DNA of 37,947 nucleotides from assembly GCA_040414495.1 (NCBI GenBank), contig JBEDUI010000103.1, forward strand, positions 1 through 37,947, written 5' to 3'. The position numbers and the translations under genes were made by a program. Under the pieces are notes generated by a model. The model had not been told where the DNA came from. It saw only the letters and a list, made by a program, of their open reading frames with translations, and made no database searches. Every line of letters begins with the position of its first letter. Within the stretch, counting starts at the first letter, position 1. Origin of the DNA: DATAVB01 sp040414495 (GTDB taxonomy: Bacteria > Actinomycetota > Actinomycetes > Mycobacteriales > QHCD01). Shown piece after piece: positions 1 through 8,546 of this stretch.

Positions 1-29
1 AAAGGCTGGTCAGCGTTGATCAGCCTTTT
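1..29 (-). terminator. Intrinsic terminator of the 2705-31 operon
   Basis: AAAGGCTGGTCA pairs with TGATCAGCCTTT around a 4-base loop, a 12-bp stem with one G-T wobble. It starts 2 bases beyond the stop codon of the acetyltransferase gene at 31. T-runs or A-runs flank both sides, so it could work in both directions. The window edge cuts off the minus-strand tail, so the U-tract cannot be fully judged. Confidence 0.7.
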
Positions 30-30
30 C

Positions 31-594
31 TCATAGCTCGCGGCGTACCACCGGACGGGCCGGCGCCGGCCGGTCACCGACCTCGCGAAAACCGGCCCGG
101 AGAAATACCGACAACACGCCATGCCGCAGTTCGGACGCCATAGCCTTACGCATCGACGTATCAACCGGATACGCCTCAATAGCGCGGGCACCATGGCGAC
201 GGGCCAGGTCAATCGCGCCCTCGAGCAGGAATTCGGTTAGGCCGATACGGCGGGCACCCACCCGCACCACGAAACAGGTCACCGCCCACAATCCGGCCGC
301 ATCCTCGCTGACCGCCATCGGATACGTCAGCAATCGTTCGTAATTAGCCCGCGGCGCGATCGCGCACCATCCCGAGGGCACGCCCGCATCGTCGTAGGCC
401 AGCACGCCCGGCGGCACGGGTTCGGCGAATTGCCGTTGCAGCGCGGCTTTTCGCTGCGGCTGCGAGGTGGCGTAGAAACCGGGCCGGTCGTGCTGGAACC
501 ACTGGCACCAACACCGCGGCGCTTCACCGCGTTTCCCGAATACCGCGACCAGGTCATCCCACCGCTCGGCGGTCGCATCGGCCACGGTCACCAT
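31..594 (-). CDS. GNAT family N-acetyltransferase
   Basis: 187 aa. Probably transfers an acetyl group from acetyl-CoA to an unknown small molecule or protein. The GNAT fold is suggested by the strand-helix order: a central strand (AAGLWAVTCFVVRVGARRIG, residues about 100-120) followed by a helix (LLEGAIDLARRHGA) and a C-terminal hydrophobic FLRAGFREV segment typical of motif B. The N-terminal part carries a WCQWFQHDR segment seen in a subgroup of actinobacterial GNAT proteins. It is the last gene of the minus-strand run led by the second ogt gene, 9 bp after the preceding stop. Start ATG at 594 has a weak AGGG upstream. Substrate cannot be inferred. Confidence 0.8.
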   Translation of the reverse strand: MVTVADATAERWDDLVAVFGKRGEAPRCWCQWFQHDRPGFYATSQPQRKAALQRQFAEPVPPGVLAYDDAGVPSGWCAIAPRANYERLLTYPMAVSEDAAGLWAVTCFVVRVGARRIGLTEFLLEGAIDLARRHGARAIEAYPVDTSMRKAMASELRHGVLSVFLRAGFREVGDRPAPARPVVRREL

Positions 595-603
595 GGCCCG
601 ACC

Positions 604-1107
604 CTAGTCCGCGCGCGAGTTCCGAACCAAGAGGCCGGACCGGACGCACCACGTACCACCGTCGGGCAACGCACCGGTCATACCGACCACCGCGTCCGAT
701 CCCAGCGTCACGAGCTGCGCCGTACCCAGGCTGGCGAAACCGAACGTCCGGTCGGCCCGCCAGCCCGGTTCCAACGCCAGCCGCCGCGCCACCTGCGCCG
801 CCCCGGCCGGCGTATCGGCCAGCACCCAGCAGTCCGGCCCGGGTGCGACCAGCCGCCGCGCGGCGCGCAGCCACGACGCCGCCGCGACCGGCCAATGCAC
901 GATCGCGAGCACGGTGCCGCCGGCTTTGCCAAACGACTCACCAAACGCCGTGGCCGCCGCGACCGAGGCGGGATGGCGCCCGTGTCCTATCGCGACAGTG
1001 CCGATCGTCAATGACAGCAGGCAATCCAGCTCGGCCCGCGTATGCGGCGTCGGCGGACGTAATGCATCCGGATACCGGGCTACGACGGCATCGGGAATGC
1101 GTGTCAC
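604..1107 (-). CDS. Conserved-looking protein of unknown function
   Basis: 167 aa, not recognised. The GTG start at 1107 overlaps the upstream ogt stop by 4 bases (GTGA), a sign of translational coupling and that the frame is genuinely coding. The protein is Ala/Gly-rich with alternating hydrophobic strands (GGTVLAIVHW, CWVLADT, AQLVTLGSDAVVGMTG) and no predicted membrane span or signal peptide. The fold looks alpha/beta, possibly Rossmann-like, but no catalytic motif is visible. Position between an alkyltransferase and an acetyltransferase suggests co-expression with the repair operon, not a proven role in it. Confidence 0.7.
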   Translation of the reverse strand: MTRIPDAVVARYPDALRPPTPHTRAELDCLLSLTIGTVAIGHGRHPASVAAATAFGESFGKAGGTVLAIVHWPVAAASWLRAARRLVAPGPDCWVLADTPAGAAQVARRLALEPGWRADRTFGFASLGTAQLVTLGSDAVVGMTGALPDGGTWCVRSGLLVRNSRAD

Positions 1108-1703
1108 GCGGCCGCCTCGAGATCAAGCAGGGTGCGCTTGGCCGCTACTCCGCCGACGTAGTCACCAATCGCGCCGTCGGAGCGAATAACCCGGTGACAG
1201 GGCACGATCACCGGCAACGGATTGGTGGCGCAGGCGGTGCCGACGGCCCGGAAGGCCTTCGGGCTACCGGCCAGCGCCGCGACCGCGCCGTACGACGCCG
1301 TCTGTCCATAGTGGATCCCGGTCAGCTGGTGCAGCACCGTATTGCGGAACCCACTCGAGAGCCGCCAATCCAGCGCGACATCGAAGGTCTGGCGTTGACC
1401 GGAGAAATACTCCTCCAGCTCGTGCGCCACGGTGTCCAAACGCGACGGTGCACTCAGGACACGCGGGCTGATCTGGTCCGAAAGCCCTTGCAGCACGGCA
1501 TCGTGACCCTCGCTCGCGTAAGCGACCCGGACCAGGCCAGCATCGGTGGCGGCCAACAGCAGCGGCCCGACCGGCGTATCGAGAATGCGATAGGCGATAT
1601 CGAGCAGGCCCTCGCGCTCCGCAGCCGAGGCGAGCCGCTCATGCAGCGCCGCCAACTCGTCCGGGTCGACCGGGTACGCCGCGGCAAGGTCATCTGTGCT
1701 CAT
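1104..1703 (-). CDS. ogt: Methylated-DNA--[protein]-cysteine S-methyltransferase (first copy)
   Basis: 199 aa. Repairs O6-alkylguanine in DNA by suicide transfer of the alkyl group to its own cysteine. The active-site motif IVPCHRVI is intact with Cys169, followed by the usual GDYVGGVAAKRTLLDLE tail. The DNA-binding helix (YGAVAALAGSPKAFRAVGTACATNP) comes just before it. The N-terminal extension of about 35 residues before the alkyltransferase core (IAYRILDTPVGPLLLAAT) is longer than in the second copy at 2214-2705. The ATG overlaps the sigma-factor stop by 4 bp, so the two are translationally coupled. Confidence in function is high; why two copies are present is open. Confidence 0.93.
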   Translation of the reverse strand: MSTDDLAAAYPVDPDELAALHERLASAAEREGLLDIAYRILDTPVGPLLLAATDAGLVRVAYASEGHDAVLQGLSDQISPRVLSAPSRLDTVAHELEEYFSGQRQTFDVALDWRLSSGFRNTVLHQLTGIHYGQTASYGAVAALAGSPKAFRAVGTACATNPLPVIVPCHRVIRSDGAIGDYVGGVAAKRTLLDLEAAA

Positions 1704-2185
1704 CGGGATTCCCCCTTGCTGGCTGGGTAATTGCGTCTCAGGGCGGCGATTCCGTCGGCTGCCGCGCGCCGGGCGGCGGCGGTGCTTCCGCCGAGCAGGC
1801 CGGCGATATCGGCGTACGGAAGCCCGCCCAGGTAGTGGTACGCGACCGCCTGTTTCTGTTTGGCCGGCAGCCGGGCCAACGCGTCGGCCAGGTCAAGATC
1901 CCGGCTGTCGGCGGCCGGCGCGGTGCTCGTCACGGGTACATCCGCGGTCGGTACGGCCCGTCGGGCCGCGCGGGTCACGTCGATCGCCTTGCGGTGGGCG
2001 ATCGTGACCAGCCAGGCCTCGACATTCGCGTCCGCCGGCAGGTCCGGGTACGCCTTGAGCGCCGCCAGGAACGTCTCCGACCAGGCGTCGTCGGCGTCAG
2101 CCGGCCGCAGCAGCGCCCGGCACACGCGCAGCACCACCGCGCCGTAGCGCGCGACGACCGTCTCGAACGGCTGCTTGCTGCTCAC
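1700..2185 (-). CDS. ECF-like RNA polymerase sigma factor
   Basis: 161 aa from the GTG at 2185; the frame stays open further upstream, but that part overlaps the preceding ogt gene and does not look coding. Sigma region 2 runs through residues about 5-75 (FETVVARYGAVVLRVCRALL, then DDAWSETFLAALKAYPDLP and WLVTIAHRKAIDVTR). Region 4 is at the C-terminus (LPAKQKQAVAYHYLGGLPYADIAGLLGGS followed by a helix), with Gly-Gly-Ser where the recognition helix usually begins. No anti-sigma gene is adjacent. It lies 28 bp after one ogt and overlaps the next, so expression is probably tied to alkylation repair. The start rests on a weak GGACGG upstream and could be wrong by a few codons. Confidence 0.85.
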   Translation of the reverse strand: MSSKQPFETVVARYGAVVLRVCRALLRPADADDAWSETFLAALKAYPDLPADANVEAWLVTIAHRKAIDVTRAARRAVPTADVPVTSTAPAADSRDLDLADALARLPAKQKQAVAYHYLGGLPYADIAGLLGGSTAAARRAAADGIAALRRNYPASKGESR

Positions 2186-2213
2186 ACCGGAAAACCGTCC
2201 ATTTCGTGATGGT

Positions 2214-2705
2214 CTACCAGAGCCCGTCGCCACGCTCGAGGTCGAGCAGCCACCGTTTGCGGGCCAGCCCACCGGCGTACCCGGTCAGCTTGCCGTTCGC
2301 GCCGATGACCCGATGGCAACCGACGACGATGCTGACCGGATTGCGTCCGACCGCCGCGCCGACATCCTGGGCCGATGCGTCCAATGAACGAGCGAGTTGC
2401 CCGTACGTCGTCGTACTCCCGTACGAAATCCGCGCGATCAGCTCCCAAACCTGACGCTGGAACGACGTACCCCGCAGGCTCAGCGGAAGATCGAACGATG
2501 TGCGTTCGCCGGCGAAATACTCCCCCAGCTGCGTACGTACGGCATCGAAATCCTGGGACGTACGAGGTCCGAACGCCGAGGGATCCGGGCGGTACCAATG
2601 GTGCGGGAAATACAGGCCGGTGATGCCGGCATCGTCGCGCACGATCGTGAGCTCTCCGAGCGGCGATTCGATCCGGGCGTGCCGAACAGTCATGGTTGCT
2701 GGCAT
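2214..2705 (-). CDS. ogt: Methylated-DNA--[protein]-cysteine S-methyltransferase (second copy)
   Basis: 163 aa, first gene of the operon. It has the standard core: IESPLGELTIVRDDAGITGL at the N-terminus, QRQVWELIARISYGSTTTYGQLAR in the DNA-binding region, and the active-site segment VVGCHRVIG with Cys130, then LTGYAGGLARKRWLLDLE. The residue before the cysteine is Gly rather than the more common Pro; this variant occurs in the family and should not abolish activity. A strong AGGAGG lies 6 bases before the ATG at 2705, which fixes the start over the Met four codons on. It is divergent from the ArsR-type regulator at 2807 across about 100 bp. Confidence 0.93.
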   Translation of the reverse strand: MPATMTVRHARIESPLGELTIVRDDAGITGLYFPHHWYRPDPSAFGPRTSQDFDAVRTQLGEYFAGERTSFDLPLSLRGTSFQRQVWELIARISYGSTTTYGQLARSLDASAQDVGAAVGRNPVSIVVGCHRVIGANGKLTGYAGGLARKRWLLDLERGDGLW

Positions 2706-2794
2706 TGCTGGCCTCCTTTGTCACCAGGTAAACGCAACGGCGCGGTGAAACGTGAGGTCGGAACGCTTCGGTCGGTGTCGAAGTAATCCGGCCG

Positions 2795-2800
2795 TACGGT
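2795..2800 (+). promoter_or_regulatory. Candidate -10 of the ArsR-type gene, close to its start
   Basis: TACGGT fits the actinobacterial -10 pattern TANNNT and lies 6 bases before the ATG at 2807. That spacing is typical of leaderless transcripts. No convincing -35 is visible, so this is a weak call. Confidence 0.3.
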
Positions 2801-2806
2801 AGGGCC

Positions 2807-3580
2807 ATGAGAGAAGTCGGTACGCAGGCCGCGCCGGCGGGCGATGCCGACATCGCCGCCGTCGGGGCGTTGGTCGCCGATCCGACCCGGTGCCGCATCC
2901 TGCTGGCGCTGGACGACGGGCGCGCGCTGCCGGCCGGCCGGCTCGCGGCCGAGGCCGGGGTGAGCGCGGCGACCGCGAGCAGCCACCTGGGCAAGCTGAC
3001 CGACGCCGGCCTGCTGGTCGTCGAGGCGCACGGCCGGCACCGCTACTACCGGCTGGCCGGTCCGGCGGTCGGGCGGCTCATCGAGACCCTCCAGCAACTG
3101 GCCCCGGCGCAGCCGGTCCGGTCGCTGCGCCAGAGCATCCGAGCCGAGGCGCTGCGCGAGGCCCGGACCTGTTACGACCATCTGGCCGGCCGGCTCGGCG
3201 TGGCGATCATGGCGGTGCTGATCGAACGCGGTCACCTGACCGGGGGCAGCGGGACATTTGATCCGGCCCAGGCGCAGCAGGACCAGCGGACTGGGTACGG
3301 CCGCGACGTCGACTACGCGTTGAGCGAATCCGGCGAGCAGTTCGTCGCGGATTTGGGCGTGCAGGTCCCGTCGCGTCGGCGACTGGTGCGCTACTGCGTC
3401 GACTGGAGTGAGCAGCGGCATCATCTCGCTGGCGGGCTGGGCCGTGGGCTGCGGGACCGGCTGGCCGAACTGGGCTGGATTCGCCGCGCCGAGGGCACCC
3501 GGGCCATCCAGGTCACCAAGGCCGGTCAGGCCGGCCTGCACGACGCCTTCGGGATCGAGCTGTCCCGTTCCGGCCAGTAA
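2807..3580 (+). CDS. ArsR-family winged-helix transcriptional regulator
   Basis: 257 aa. The N-terminal winged helix (residues about 15-85) has the ArsR signature: LVADPTRCRILLALDDG, then ASSHLGKLTDAGLLVVEAHGRHRYYRL with recognition helix AGVSAATASSHLGKL. The remaining ~170 residues form a larger C-terminal domain containing one Cys pair candidate (Cys in ARTCYDHL and YCVDW), so a metal or thiol signal is possible but unproved. Longer than the classical ~110-aa ArsR. It is divergent from the ogt operon and could control it, or itself, through the shared ~100-bp promoter region. AGGG lies 3 bases from the ATG. Confidence 0.85.
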   Translation: MREVGTQAAPAGDADIAAVGALVADPTRCRILLALDDGRALPAGRLAAEAGVSAATASSHLGKLTDAGLLVVEAHGRHRYYRLAGPAVGRLIETLQQLAPAQPVRSLRQSIRAEALREARTCYDHLAGRLGVAIMAVLIERGHLTGGSGTFDPAQAQQDQRTGYGRDVDYALSESGEQFVADLGVQVPSRRRLVRYCVDWSEQRHHLAGGLGRGLRDRLAELGWIRRAEGTRAIQVTKAGQAGLHDAFGIELSRSGQ

Positions 3581-3637
3581 TTGCCGGCCGCGGCCAGCTA
3601 GTTTTTGGTGAAGTCGCCTCGAAGGAAGTGCTCGCCG

Positions 3638-5023
3638 TTGACTAACGTCCTGCTGATTCTGACCGACGACCTTGGTTGGGCCGATCTTGGTTGTTACGGC
3701 TCGACGTTCTACGAAACTCCGGTGCTGGACCAATTAGCGGCCGATGGACTGCTGTTCACCGATGCGTACGCGGCCGCGCCGGTGTGCTCGCCGACCCGGG
3801 CCAGCATGTTGACCGGTCGGTATCCGGCCCGGGTCGGGGTGACTCAATTCATTGGCGGGCACGCGGTCGGAAAGCTCGCCGACGTACCGTATTTCCACGA
3901 ATTGCCGAGCAACGAATTCTCGCTGGCCCGGGCCTTCCGCGAACATGGGTACCAAACCTGGCACGTCGGGAAATGGCATTTGGGTGGCCGTACCACGTGG
4001 CCGGACCGGCATGGGTTCGACGTCAATATCGGCGGCTGCGCCTGGGGTCATCCGCCGACATATTGGAGTCCTTACGGCTGTCCTACCTTGTCCGATGGAC
4101 CGACCGGCGAATATCTGACCGATCGGCTCACCGATGAGGCCATTGCGCTGATCGAACAATCCGGGCCCGAACCGTTCTTCTTGAATTACTGGCCGTACGC
4201 CGTACACCTACCGATCCAGGCCCCGGAACCACTGGTCGAGAAATACCGCGTAAAGGCGCGCCGGCTCGGACTCGATGAGGTAGATCCGTTCAAAGAAGGC
4301 GAACCGATGCCGGCCTGGCATATTCGCCACCATCGGGTACGCCGCCGCGTCGTGCAATCAGATCCGGTGTACGCGGCCATGGTGGAAAACCTCGACTGGA
4401 ATGTCGGCCGGCTGCTGGATGCGCTGCGGCGCACCGGAAAGGCCGACGACACAATCGTCATCTTCACCTCCGACAATGGCGGTCTGGCCACGGCCGAGGG
4501 CTCGCCGACCTGCAATGCGCCACTGGCCGAGGGCAAGGGTTGGATGTACGACGGTGGTGTCCGCGAGCCGTTGCTCATTCGCTGGCCGGGCCGGATCGCG
4601 CCCGGTACCCGCACCGCCGAACCGGTTACCACACCGGATTTCTACCCAACATTACTGGAAATCTGTGGCCTGCCGCCCCAGCCACAACAGCATGTGGACG
4701 GCACCAGCTTCGCTCCGCTGTTACGCGGTGAGCCGTTCGAACGCGGCCCGATTTTCTGGCACTACCCGCATTATCCCAACCAGGGCGGTACTCCCGGGGC
4801 GGCTATCCGGGACGGCGTGTGGAAATTGATCCGGTTTTTCGAAGACGAGCGGGTCGAGCTGTACCGATTGGACAATGACCCCGGTGAAACGACCGACCTG
4901 GCCGCGACCGAACCCGAACAGGCGGCCCGGTTGACCGGGCTGCTGGCCGAGTGGCTGCCGACCGTCGGTGCCCGCATTCCCGTACCGGTCGAGCGAGACG
5001 CCTATCCCGACCTGCCCGGCTGA
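3638..5023 (+). CDS. Sulfatase (Cys-type, formylglycine dependent)
   Basis: 461 aa from TTG at 3638, chosen because GAAGGAAG lies 9 bases upstream and the protein then opens directly with the family start TNVLLILTDDLGWADLGCYG, whose Asp pair binds calcium. The CSPTRAS motif (Cys50, Arg54) is the C-x-P-x-R site converted to formylglycine by a maturase such as FGE. Further sulfatase blocks are HVGKWHLGG, FTSDNGG and a C-terminal arm (WKLIRFFEDERVELYRLDNDPGETTDLA). There is no signal peptide, so it probably acts in the cytoplasm on an imported sulfated sugar. Three TTA leucine codons are present. Its stop abuts the stop of the convergent dehydrogenase. Substrate unknown. Confidence 0.92.
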   Translation: MTNVLLILTDDLGWADLGCYGSTFYETPVLDQLAADGLLFTDAYAAAPVCSPTRASMLTGRYPARVGVTQFIGGHAVGKLADVPYFHELPSNEFSLARAFREHGYQTWHVGKWHLGGRTTWPDRHGFDVNIGGCAWGHPPTYWSPYGCPTLSDGPTGEYLTDRLTDEAIALIEQSGPEPFFLNYWPYAVHLPIQAPEPLVEKYRVKARRLGLDEVDPFKEGEPMPAWHIRHHRVRRRVVQSDPVYAAMVENLDWNVGRLLDALRRTGKADDTIVIFTSDNGGLATAEGSPTCNAPLAEGKGWMYDGGVREPLLIRWPGRIAPGTRTAEPVTTPDFYPTLLEICGLPPQPQQHVDGTSFAPLLRGEPFERGPIFWHYPHYPNQGGTPGAAIRDGVWKLIRFFEDERVELYRLDNDPGETTDLAATEPEQAARLTGLLAEWLPTVGARIPVPVERDAYPDLPG

Positions 5024-6043
5024 CTACAGATCACGCGGAACATTCACGGCGGCGCCGGTGCGCTCGGCCTCGTAAATAGCCTCGACCACCGCTAACGCAT
5101 GTAGCGCCTCGGGTCCGGTGACGGCCGGCGCCCGGTCCTCGATGACCGCCCGGGCCATGTCCTGGATCTGCACGAAATGCCCGACACCGACGCCCTTGCC
5201 CGGCAACGCCAATTCCGCTTCGGTCGGCTCGCCCGGTTCGGAGCCGTCCACGTGCCACTCGGCAATTTCGTAGTCTTCCAGCGTCACGGTGCCCAGTTCG
5301 CCGTGCAATTCGATCCGGTCCAGCTGGCGCGGGAATACCGAGGTCGTGCACTCGATTACGCCCAGCGCGCCGGACGCGTATTCACATACGGCGATCGTGG
5401 TGTCATCAGCTTCAATGTGTTGATGCCGAAGGTGCCGGGCATGGCCTTGAACCCGCGTGATTGGCCCGGCGATCCAGGTCATCAGGTCAACTCCGTGAAT
5501 TCCCTGATTGATCAAGGCGGCACCACCCTCACGGTCCCAGGTGCCGCGCCAGCCGGAGTCGGAGTAATACTCGGCCGAACGCCACGACTTGAATCGCATA
5601 TCGGCCACGATCAGCCGGCCCAACTCGCCCTGGTGCACCGCGTCGTGAGCACGGCGGGTGCCGAACAGGAAACGCCGGTTCAAAATCGTGCCGAGCTTGA
5701 CGCCATGCTGCTGACAGACAGCGATGAGTTGTTTCGCCCGGGCCACATTGAGTTCGATGGGCTTTTCGACCAGCACGTGTTTTCCTGCCGCCGCGGCGGC
5801 ACTGGCAACCTCTAGATGCAAGGACGTCGGCAGGCAGATCGCCACCACGTCCACATCGGAGCGTTCCAGCGCCGCATGGTAATCCGGTAGCCAGTCCACC
5901 CGATACTGCTCGGCCAACGCCCGCCCGCGATCCTCCCGCAGGTCGCACACCACACGCAGCCGCGCATCCTCCGCCTCACCGATGAATTCGGCGTATCTCG
6001 GCCCGACCAGGCCGGCGCCGATCACCGCAAATCCAACCACCAC
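5024..6043 (-). CDS. Gfo/Idh/MocA family NAD(P)-dependent sugar dehydrogenase
   Basis: 339 aa. The N-terminal Rossmann domain begins FAVIGAGLVGPRYAEF (GxGxxG) and holds the family motif VEKPIELN at about residue 95, whose Lys contacts the substrate. The C-terminal alpha/beta domain includes INQGIHGVDLMTWIAGP with the usual His. It is likely to oxidise a sugar, sugar acid or inositol-type compound. The GTG start at 6043 follows GGGAGGAA at 4 bases. It is the last gene of the SBP-permease-permease-cupin run, 28 bp after the cupin. Its stop codon touches that of the sulfatase. Precise substrate cannot be read from sequence. Confidence 0.9.
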   Translation of the reverse strand: MVVGFAVIGAGLVGPRYAEFIGEAEDARLRVVCDLREDRGRALAEQYRVDWLPDYHAALERSDVDVVAICLPTSLHLEVASAAAAAGKHVLVEKPIELNVARAKQLIAVCQQHGVKLGTILNRRFLFGTRRAHDAVHQGELGRLIVADMRFKSWRSAEYYSDSGWRGTWDREGGAALINQGIHGVDLMTWIAGPITRVQGHARHLRHQHIEADDTTIAVCEYASGALGVIECTTSVFPRQLDRIELHGELGTVTLEDYEIAEWHVDGSEPGEPTEAELALPGKGVGVGHFVQIQDMARAVIEDRAPAVTGPEALHALAVVEAIYEAERTGAAVNVPRDL

Positions 6044-6071
6044 AATTCCTCCCGATGTCTCGACCGACGCC

Positions 6072-6674
6072 CTACTCCTTCGGCATTGCCCGCGGGGCCA
6101 GCAGGTTCCACGCCCGCTCGGCCGAGCTCACCTCCCGCAACACCGGCCGCAGCCCGTACCACAACTCGTCCATCGCGGCCTTGTCTCCCGAATTCACCGC
6201 CGTCACCTGAGCCTCCGCGACCCGCACATTCCGCTGGGCCAACTCGGCCAGCCGCCGCGCCGACCCCAGGTAGCGTGTGGACAGTTCAGCGATATCAATA
6301 CCGGCGGTGTCGGCGCCGACGCCGCGGTACTGCGGGGGCAGCTCCTGGTAGTGCTCGTCGTAAACGGTGTGCGTGGGATCAACGTGCGGCGTGACACTCA
6401 AATACACCACGCAGGGGCCGTCGCCGACCGCGTGCAAGGTGTGCTTACGGGTCGGCTCAACGTAAATGAGCTGTCCCGGACCACACGTCACCCGCTCATC
6501 CTCGACCAGGAATTCACAGCTACCCTCCAGCACGACGAAGATTTCCCCGCCCAGATCGTGGCTGTGCATCCGCCCGGCCGGTGCCGGATCCATCTTGACG
6601 AACCGGCCCCGCAACTCGGGATTGATCACCACATTGGCGATATCGGTTCGGTAATCGAAGACCTTGATGGCCAT
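6072..6674 (-). CDS. Cupin-domain protein
   Basis: 200 aa. A single cupin barrel occupies residues about 25-100. Motif 1 is visible as GRMHSHDLGGEIFVVLEGSCEF (His, His, Glu ligands) and motif 2 as GQLIYVEPTRKHTLHAV (final His), so a metal site is likely intact. The C-terminal half is helical (IDIAELSTRYLGSARRLAELAQRNVRV) and may be an oligomerisation arm. ATG at 6674 with AAAGGAA at 5 bases. Position between a permease gene and a sugar dehydrogenase, with 27-28 bp gaps, suggests a sugar epimerase, isomerase or binding function in the same pathway; that is inference. Confidence 0.85.
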   Translation of the reverse strand: MAIKVFDYRTDIANVVINPELRGRFVKMDPAPAGRMHSHDLGGEIFVVLEGSCEFLVEDERVTCGPGQLIYVEPTRKHTLHAVGDGPCVVYLSVTPHVDPTHTVYDEHYQELPPQYRGVGADTAGIDIAELSTRYLGSARRLAELAQRNVRVAEAQVTAVNSGDKAAMDELWYGLRPVLREVSSAERAWNLLAPRAMPKE

Positions 6675-6701
6675 CGCAATTCCTTTCCACTCCGTGTTTG
6701 G

Positions 6702-7562
6702 CTATCTCTTGATGCCGGTTGTCGCGATGCCCTCCACCAGCAGCCGCTGGAAACCGAGGAATATCACCAGGATCGGCAACAGTGACAGGATCGACATGGC
6801 GAACATGGCGCCCCAGGACGACTCGTGCGTGGCGTCCAGGAACGCCTGCAGTCCCAGCGTCACGGTGTACTTACTCGGGCTGGACAGATAGATGAGTTGG
6901 CTGAAGAAATCGTCCCAGGTCCAGATGAACGTGAAGATCGCCGTAGTGACCAATGCCGGCATCATCAGTGGCAACAGAATCCGCCAGTAGATCGCCATAT
7001 AGCCGCAGCCGTCGACCCGGGCGGCATCGTCGAGCTCGCGCGGTATGCCGCGAATGAACTGCACCATCAGGAAGATGAAGAACGCGTCGGTGGCCAGCAA
7101 CTTCGGTACGATCAGCGGCAGGACCGTGTTGACCCAGCCCAGCTTGAAAAACAGCACGTACTGCGGGATCAACACGGCGTGGTATGGCAGCATGATCGTC
7201 AACAGCATGATGGCAAAACACACCCGGCGAAACTTGAAGTTCAGCCGGGCGAAGGCGTACGCAGTCATCGATCCGGCCAGGACATTGCCGACCACCGCGC
7301 CCACCGCGATCGTAAAGGAATTCAGGAAGAACCGGCCGAAGCTGTGCCCGTCAACGCCAGACCAGCCCTTTGTGTAGTTCTCGAATCCAACGAACGCCTT
7401 CGGCCAGAGGCTGGCACTGGTGAAGATCTCGTTCTGCGGTTTGAACGTACTGCCCAACATCCACAAGATCGGGTACAGCATGATGATGGCGGCCGCGATG
7501 AGGAGCAGATGCACGATCGGTTTGGATCCGAGCAGTCGCTTAGCCACCGTATTGGTCGCCAT
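6702..7562 (-). CDS. Carbohydrate ABC transporter permease (MalG/LacG type)
   Basis: 286 aa, six predicted membrane helices, beginning near LLLIAAAIIMLYPILWMLGSTF. The cytoplasmic EAA loop reads ELDDAARVDGCGYMAIYWRI, the ATPase-docking site of the carbohydrate uptake 1 (CUT1) class. The C-terminus (GFQRLLVEGIATTGIKR) is typical of the MalG branch. Its ATG sits 1 bp after the stop of the partner permease, so the two are coupled. No ATPase gene is found in the locus; in actinomycetes such importers usually share an MsiK-type ATPase encoded elsewhere. Confidence 0.92.
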   Translation of the reverse strand: MATNTVAKRLLGSKPIVHLLLIAAAIIMLYPILWMLGSTFKPQNEIFTSASLWPKAFVGFENYTKGWSGVDGHSFGRFFLNSFTIAVGAVVGNVLAGSMTAYAFARLNFKFRRVCFAIMLLTIMLPYHAVLIPQYVLFFKLGWVNTVLPLIVPKLLATDAFFIFLMVQFIRGIPRELDDAARVDGCGYMAIYWRILLPLMMPALVTTAIFTFIWTWDDFFSQLIYLSSPSKYTVTLGLQAFLDATHESSWGAMFAMSILSLLPILVIFLGFQRLLVEGIATTGIKR

Positions 7563-7563
7563 G

Positions 7564-8535
7564 TCACGATCCCTTGTCCTCGTAGTAGACCCAGTACTTC
7601 GCGCCGAAGAAATTGATGGCGGTGAAGATGGCGATAATCACCATAAGCACCCACGCCATCGCCGTCGCATATCCCATCCGGAATTGTGTGAAGCCTTGCA
7701 CGTAGAGATAAAGCGTGTAGAAGAGCGTGGAGTCGTTCGGTCCGCCGGTTCCACCGCTGATGATGTACGCCGGCGTGAACGTCTTGAACGAACCGATGAT
7801 CTGCATGACCAGGTTGAAGAAAATGATCGGCGTGAGCAGCGGCAGCGTGACATTACGCAGCCGGTGCAGCCGGCCGGCACCGTCCACCGCCGCGGCCTCG
7901 TACAGATCACGCGGAATCTGCTGCAGGCCGGCCAGAAAAATGATCATCGGCGTACCGAATTCCCACACGGCCAGCACGACCAATGTGTACAACGCGTAGT
8001 GCGGGGTGGAGATCCAACTGGGGAGATTCTTCAGCCCGAACAGCCCGAGCACCTGGTTGAGCAACCCGTTGTCGCTGAAGATCTCGCGCCACAGCACGGC
8101 AATGGCGACGCTGCCGGCCAGCAGCGAAGGCAGATAGAACGCCGCCCGGTAGAACCCGCGACCCCGCACTTTGGTGTTGAGTATCATCGCCACCAACAAC
8201 GCGAGCGCGAGCTTCAGCGGTACCGAAAGAAATACGTAGATGAACGTGACCTTCAGCGATTGCAGGTACCGGGGATCGGCGAACAGTTGCGTGTAATTTG
8301 TCAGTCCGGTCCACTGTGGTGCGCTCAACAAGCTGAAATTGGTCAGCGAGATATACAGCGACGCGACCATCGGGCCGAGCGTCAACCCGACCAGCCCGAG
8401 GAACCAGGGAAGCAGAAACAGGTACGCGGTGGTGCCCTCGCCCAGCGTTCGACCGCGGAACCGACCGCGCGAAACCGCCGTTCTCTCGACCGATCTCGCT
8501 CGATCACGCGTCAGCGTTGCGATAGGGCGCCTCAT
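7564..8535 (-). CDS. Carbohydrate ABC transporter permease (MalF/LacF type)
   Basis: 323 aa from ATG 8535, which has AGGAGGG at 6 bases. An open frame continues upstream into the binding-protein gene, but that extension is antisense-like noise. Six membrane helices are predicted, the first at YLFLLPWFLGLVGLTLGPMV. The EAA loop is DLYEAAAVDGAGRLHRLRNV, with the usual Gly. It forms the translocation channel with the MalG-type partner immediately downstream. The 11-bp gap from the binding-protein stop shows operon structure. Confidence 0.92.
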   Translation of the reverse strand: MRRPIATLTRDRARSVERTAVSRGRFRGRTLGEGTTAYLFLLPWFLGLVGLTLGPMVASLYISLTNFSLLSAPQWTGLTNYTQLFADPRYLQSLKVTFIYVFLSVPLKLALALLVAMILNTKVRGRGFYRAAFYLPSLLAGSVAIAVLWREIFSDNGLLNQVLGLFGLKNLPSWISTPHYALYTLVVLAVWEFGTPMIIFLAGLQQIPRDLYEAAAVDGAGRLHRLRNVTLPLLTPIIFFNLVMQIIGSFKTFTPAYIISGGTGGPNDSTLFYTLYLYVQGFTQFRMGYATAMAWVLMVIIAIFTAINFFGAKYWVYYEDKGS

Positions 8536-8546
8536 CGAAAGCCCTC

